Shown piece after piece: positions 59,936 through 64,000 of a DNA stretch of 64,000 nucleotides (position 1 is its first letter; each line of letters begins with the position of its first letter). Origin of the DNA: Linyphia triangularis (taxonomy: Eukaryota > Arthropoda > Arachnida > Araneae > Linyphiidae); the NCBI GenBank assembly GCA_963978545.1, contig OZ021724.1:32444433-32508432 (forward strand), read 5' to 3'. Made by a program: the position numbers and the translations under genes. Under the pieces are notes generated by a model, which worked only from the letters and a program-made list of their open reading frames with translations, made no database searches and was not told the DNA's origin.

Positions 59936-62900
59936 AAAGATAGCACCTTCTTTCACCTCCCGTTAGTTACGAGATTAGGGAATAGTCAAGAAAAGTGATC
60001 TTGATTACTTTATTCCATAGCCGTTTTGCTGTGTCTTCTTTCTTATAAGTTCTTAGAGTGTTTTTTGCACGGTTTAAGATGGGTTCGTGTGTAAGCAGAT
60101 TGAATAATTTAAAATAGAGTATAAAGGGTTATATTTCAGTGTGGACATTTAGGGAGATCAATTAATGTTGAATGTTGACAGTTTAATGCTTTGTTTGTCT
60201 GAGCACACACCTAGTTTTTTAGTTGTCTCCGTAGATGCATGCACAATAGCAAATAATTCGTACAAGTTGTTTTTGTAGTTAATTTCAGGTGTTTATTATA
60301 TTAGTTAATTTTCTTTTGTCAATTATTAATTATTGGTACTTAAAATTTAGTAGTTGTGTGTATGTGCCTGTATTTTATCAAATTTAGATCTATAATAGAA
60401 CTTAAAGTGTTGCAATGCTCTATTTTGTTGATAAAGAATACTAATACATAAATTGCATGAAAACTCTGAAATTATACAGGTATTTACTCATTTAAATTAA
60501 ACAGGGATAATAAATTTTTAAATTCAAAGCAATAACATTCATTTATATAAAACAGGTGTTTTTTTTTACAGAAAACTCTAAAAGGTCTCTCTCTCTCTCT
60601 CTCTCTCTTTTAAAGTTTTTTTTTTAAAATGATCCAATACAATACAACTATACATTTTGATGATCTAAATTTTTATGTTCTCAGTTATTATTTGAAATGT
60701 ATTTTCCTTATCAAAGAAACATTTGGTGTGTTAAAAATATTTCAATGTTATATATTAACTTATTTGTTTTTACTGTCTTCTCTTGATCATTTTCTCGTTG
60801 AAAATTTTTTCTATAACAGTATTAGACCGGGAGCTAAGATTTTCGAAATATCTTGTTGTACTTAAAAAATGTTAAGGTAAAGGTACTTTGAAGTGTATGG
60901 AATTTTCTACTACTGCAGTTAGAATTGTATAAAAATAAATATTCATATGCGTTTTTAATTTTTAAAGATTTCTTTTCTGAAATGTTCCCAAAACTTTGAT
61001 AATTGATATGATACACTTTAAACTCTGTTGGTGATATGTATTTGTTAAGAATTTATTACACATTAGTTTTATTTAAAAACTTGCAGCACCTTTGAAGTTA
61101 TCTATGATAATTTTCTGTAATATTTTAATTTGTTAGCTGTATAGTATTATTAAAACGGCACATTTTATTTCGTTATTACTATATTTGCAGTTTTCAAACA
61201 TGGAATCTCATATTTGTTATAGAAGAATTTCATTTTAATTTTTTTTTTTTTTTTTTATAGTTTTACGTCTAACCATTCTACTAGAAATTATACAACCATA
61301 TGTTTTTTATCATAATCTTGCCTTTAATACTCTCCACTGATGTGGAGTATATATTTCTTGATCAGACATTTGTTAGGAAAGTGTAAAGGTCAATATATTT
61401 TTAAGAATTGTTTACACTCTACCTTTTGTTTTTTATTGTGTTTGTTTCTTACAGTCAATTTTCAGTGATGCCGTTTGTTTTTTATTTTCTTGTTATCGAT
61501 CTTGTTTGTTTTTGTTTTTATGAAACATGTTATGAAAAGCATCCAATTTTTGATTTTGGATGTCTGTTATTGCCTATGTTCTTAATTGAATGAGGATTCT
61601 TTTGCTGTTAGATATTTTATTGATCTAAATGCAACTCTTGTATTACCTGTGAAAATACTAGTCAGTAAATTTGTATCCTTCAAAATGGATAGACCCATCA
61701 TATTATAGGTTAAATTTCATACATTTTTTAATTGAAAACCAGCAAGCAGAATAATTATGCTGAATCAATTGCAAGGGGTAACATTACAACACTCTCAAAA
61801 ACATATAACAAAATATTATTTTGGGAAGAGCAATGAAAAAAAAAAAAAAACTGAACAGTCTAAGGTATAATTTTTTTTTCATGAGTGCAATTTTTATTAC
61901 TGTAACCACTTTTAATATCTGATCAACGTTGTAAATAAAGCAACTGATTTGATATGAAGGCAATTGGCTAGTATTTATGTTTGAAGTATAAGATAGGGTT
62001 GGAAGATGTGTTCTCTGTAGAATTACTAATAATAAATGTCAGTGATTCTACTGAAATAAAAAGAAAAGTTGAAATTTCAATTTTAAAATGTAGCTTTTAA
62101 AGATGCTTGTGCTGAAGCAATCCCATTTGATATTTTTCTTTCCAAAATTGTCATCACGTCGAACGTATTTTTGCATGAAAATTATAATTTTGAATGCATT
62201 ACATATTTAGATCTACAATGAGCTGTTTTTGTTTTAGAATATATTGTATCACACAATATAGTACAAGATATTGTATCATACAATATGAGAAGTCATTCAT
62301 GTTGTGTGTGTAAAGAAAAATCTTGTACAATAATGACATAGTATGGGTTTCTGAGAAAATATTTAAATTATTGATAAATGAAGTTTGTGAAAATCTTTTT
62401 ATTACATTATAAATTGTAGTTTGATGTGAAGTTGCTCTTATTTCCTTCAATTAGTTTTTTGTTCACTTAATAAAAAAACTTCATTCTTTACATCACAACT
62501 AACAATCCTATGAGCTTTACCTCTGGTTTTTTTATTATTAAAGTTTTTCAGTTCAAAATTGTTGGGATATTATTGTTTTTGTGCATATGTATAGATTAGC
62601 AGCAACATCATAATGAAAAGTTATCCGATTTTTTGCTTTATTATTTTCTACTTTGTATTTAAGTGTCTTTTTATTTTATCAACAAATATTTTCTGTACTT
62701 CCTTTTGAAACCTAAATGCATATTGTAACATTTGGTATCAATTTACTTTTCATGAAAATAATCTTCTGAAGTATTTATTCTCAGGGTGTTTTTTTTTTTT
62801 TTTTTTTCCCTGTACTTAAATTTTGAATTCGTTAAATTCAAAAGGTAAATCTTTTTTGTTTTTATTAAAGACATTTAAGGTCTGTTTTATAAACAAAAAA

Positions 62901-64000
62901 TATAGTGATGGAACTATTGAAGAATAAATAAAAAAAATTACTAGATTTTTAAATTTAAAACGAAAGTTTTGCATGTTTTCCTCATTCAATTCCTGTTTAC
63001 CCGTTTTATGTATGTTAATTTTAATGTAATATATTGTTGAATTTTAGTATTGGATATTATTGTACTTTAAACTGGCTTACTGTGCTTATAAAACTAATTG
63101 AGTAATGAAATTATTAAAATAGCAGTAGTTAAAATATTTATTTTAATTTAAAATTCTAATTTACAACTTTTAAGTTTACTCCCCCTCTTATGAATTGTAG
63201 TAAAGTAAATTTTTTTTTTTTTTAAATCAGTGAGAAAAGTAATTAAATAATCAGTTTAAATAACCTTTGCATTTTCCCATTTATTTACAATACTAAACTG
63301 ATAAATTTCTATGTAATGTGTAAATCTTTTTTCAATTTGGAAGAAAACCAAACTGTGATACGTCTTTGATATATAATAAGTATTAAAATATTGAATCTCA
63401 AACTTTCTTTGTATTTAAAAGCCTTTTTTGTATTATTTTTTTTCTAAATTTGCATGACTTCTTAATGTTTTTCTCTGTTTTGACTTTGATATAAAAATGA
63501 AATGTGAACTTATTTTTAGTTTTCTTGCATATAGATTTGTATGAATCAGAACATTGTATTTAAAAAAAAGTGACTGTTTATACCCTGGCATCCCATCATA
63601 AAGGGAATTTGGACTATATTAATATTTGTATCTTTTTATTCATGTACAGTTTCTTAATAATACAACACATCCTATATTGCCGAATGAAATTGGTTTGTTT
63701 ATACAAAGATTACTGATTTTTATTTCTCTGAAGATTCATAAATTGCAGATCTATTTTTGTGATTTTAATTATCCATTTGTGAAATAAATGAAGTAGAAAA
63801 GTTGCTTAGTGTTTTTGTTTTGGAGTTAGATGATTAAAAAGCAAGCAAACTCAAAAACCACACTTATGAGATTTGGTATTTCATAAAAAAAAATAAAAAA
63901 AGTTAAAAATTTTTAAACTAGTAGTGTTAATTGTGCAATGAAACGCTTAAAAAGTTATTAAAATACTTAAATGTAGTCTATTTTAAGAGCAAACATAACT
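59936..64000 (+). other. Ttd14 3' UTR and AT-rich downstream DNA
   Basis: No coding exon, RNA gene or recognised transposon was seen here. AATAAA signals after the Ttd14 stop occur at 60509, 60934 and 61934. A TC microsatellite lies at 60587-60608. Two adjacent small palindromes (ATATTGT...ACAATAT) lie near 62238-62286. Long T tracts occur at about 61238-61257 and 62791-62808. Open frames in this stretch are short and without similarity that I recognise. Confidence 0.5.

Overview
The window is animal nuclear DNA: very AT-rich, with small exons in long introns and many mobile elements in different states of decay. The Tc1-type transposase is of a kind I associate with spider genomes, so an arachnid (probably a spider) is my best guess. 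That is inference, not proof. I found no tRNA, rRNA or CRISPR locus.

Three conserved host genes can be read by protein similarity and splice sites. (1) The first coding exon of a transportin (karyopherin beta-2) on the minus strand at 5519-5635; its other exons must lie left of the window. (2) A complete SNRPG (Sm protein G) gene on the minus strand, 17133-25838, with four coding exons giving 77 residues. (3) A complete Ttd14-like gene (TRPL translocation defect 14; P-loop NTPase of the AAA_28 type) on the plus strand, 26297-59935, with thirteen coding exons giving 408 residues. SNRPG and Ttd14 are head to head, with 458 bp between start codons, so they probably share a bidirectional promoter.

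Almost everything else is repeats. Positions 1-5500 (transportin intron 1) hold a 2.06 kb hAT-like element inserted in a degenerate tandem repeat. Positions 5700-17000 are intergenic: a relic of a transposon-type protein, a 148-bp tandem array of about ten units, a second protein relic, and hAT-like elements and MITEs. The 7.6 kb SNRPG intron 2 holds a MITE and a 2.85 kb element with a long hairpin and a broken minus-strand ORF. The Ttd14 introns hold a PIF-like MITE, an internally deleted DNA transposon, three hAT-like elements (one nested in another), a complete but dead Tc1 element, a 906-bp element with an 8-bp target duplication, and a decayed 7.9 kb BEL/Pao LTR retrotransposon. The 5' LTR of that retrotransposon carries a further hAT-like insertion. 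Positions 59936-64000 are Ttd14 3' UTR and AT-rich intergenic DNA.

The most distinctive pattern is a set of CAGGG/CATACC-ended hAT-like elements flanked by 6-bp target-site duplications (six cases, five exact). Several carry subterminal repeats in the same orientation at both ends. Insertions also sit unusually close to Ttd14 splice sites: 30 bp, 45 bp and 54 bp from exons 3, 10 and 5. One Ttd14 intron must use a GC donor. No new gene system such as a defence island is visible.
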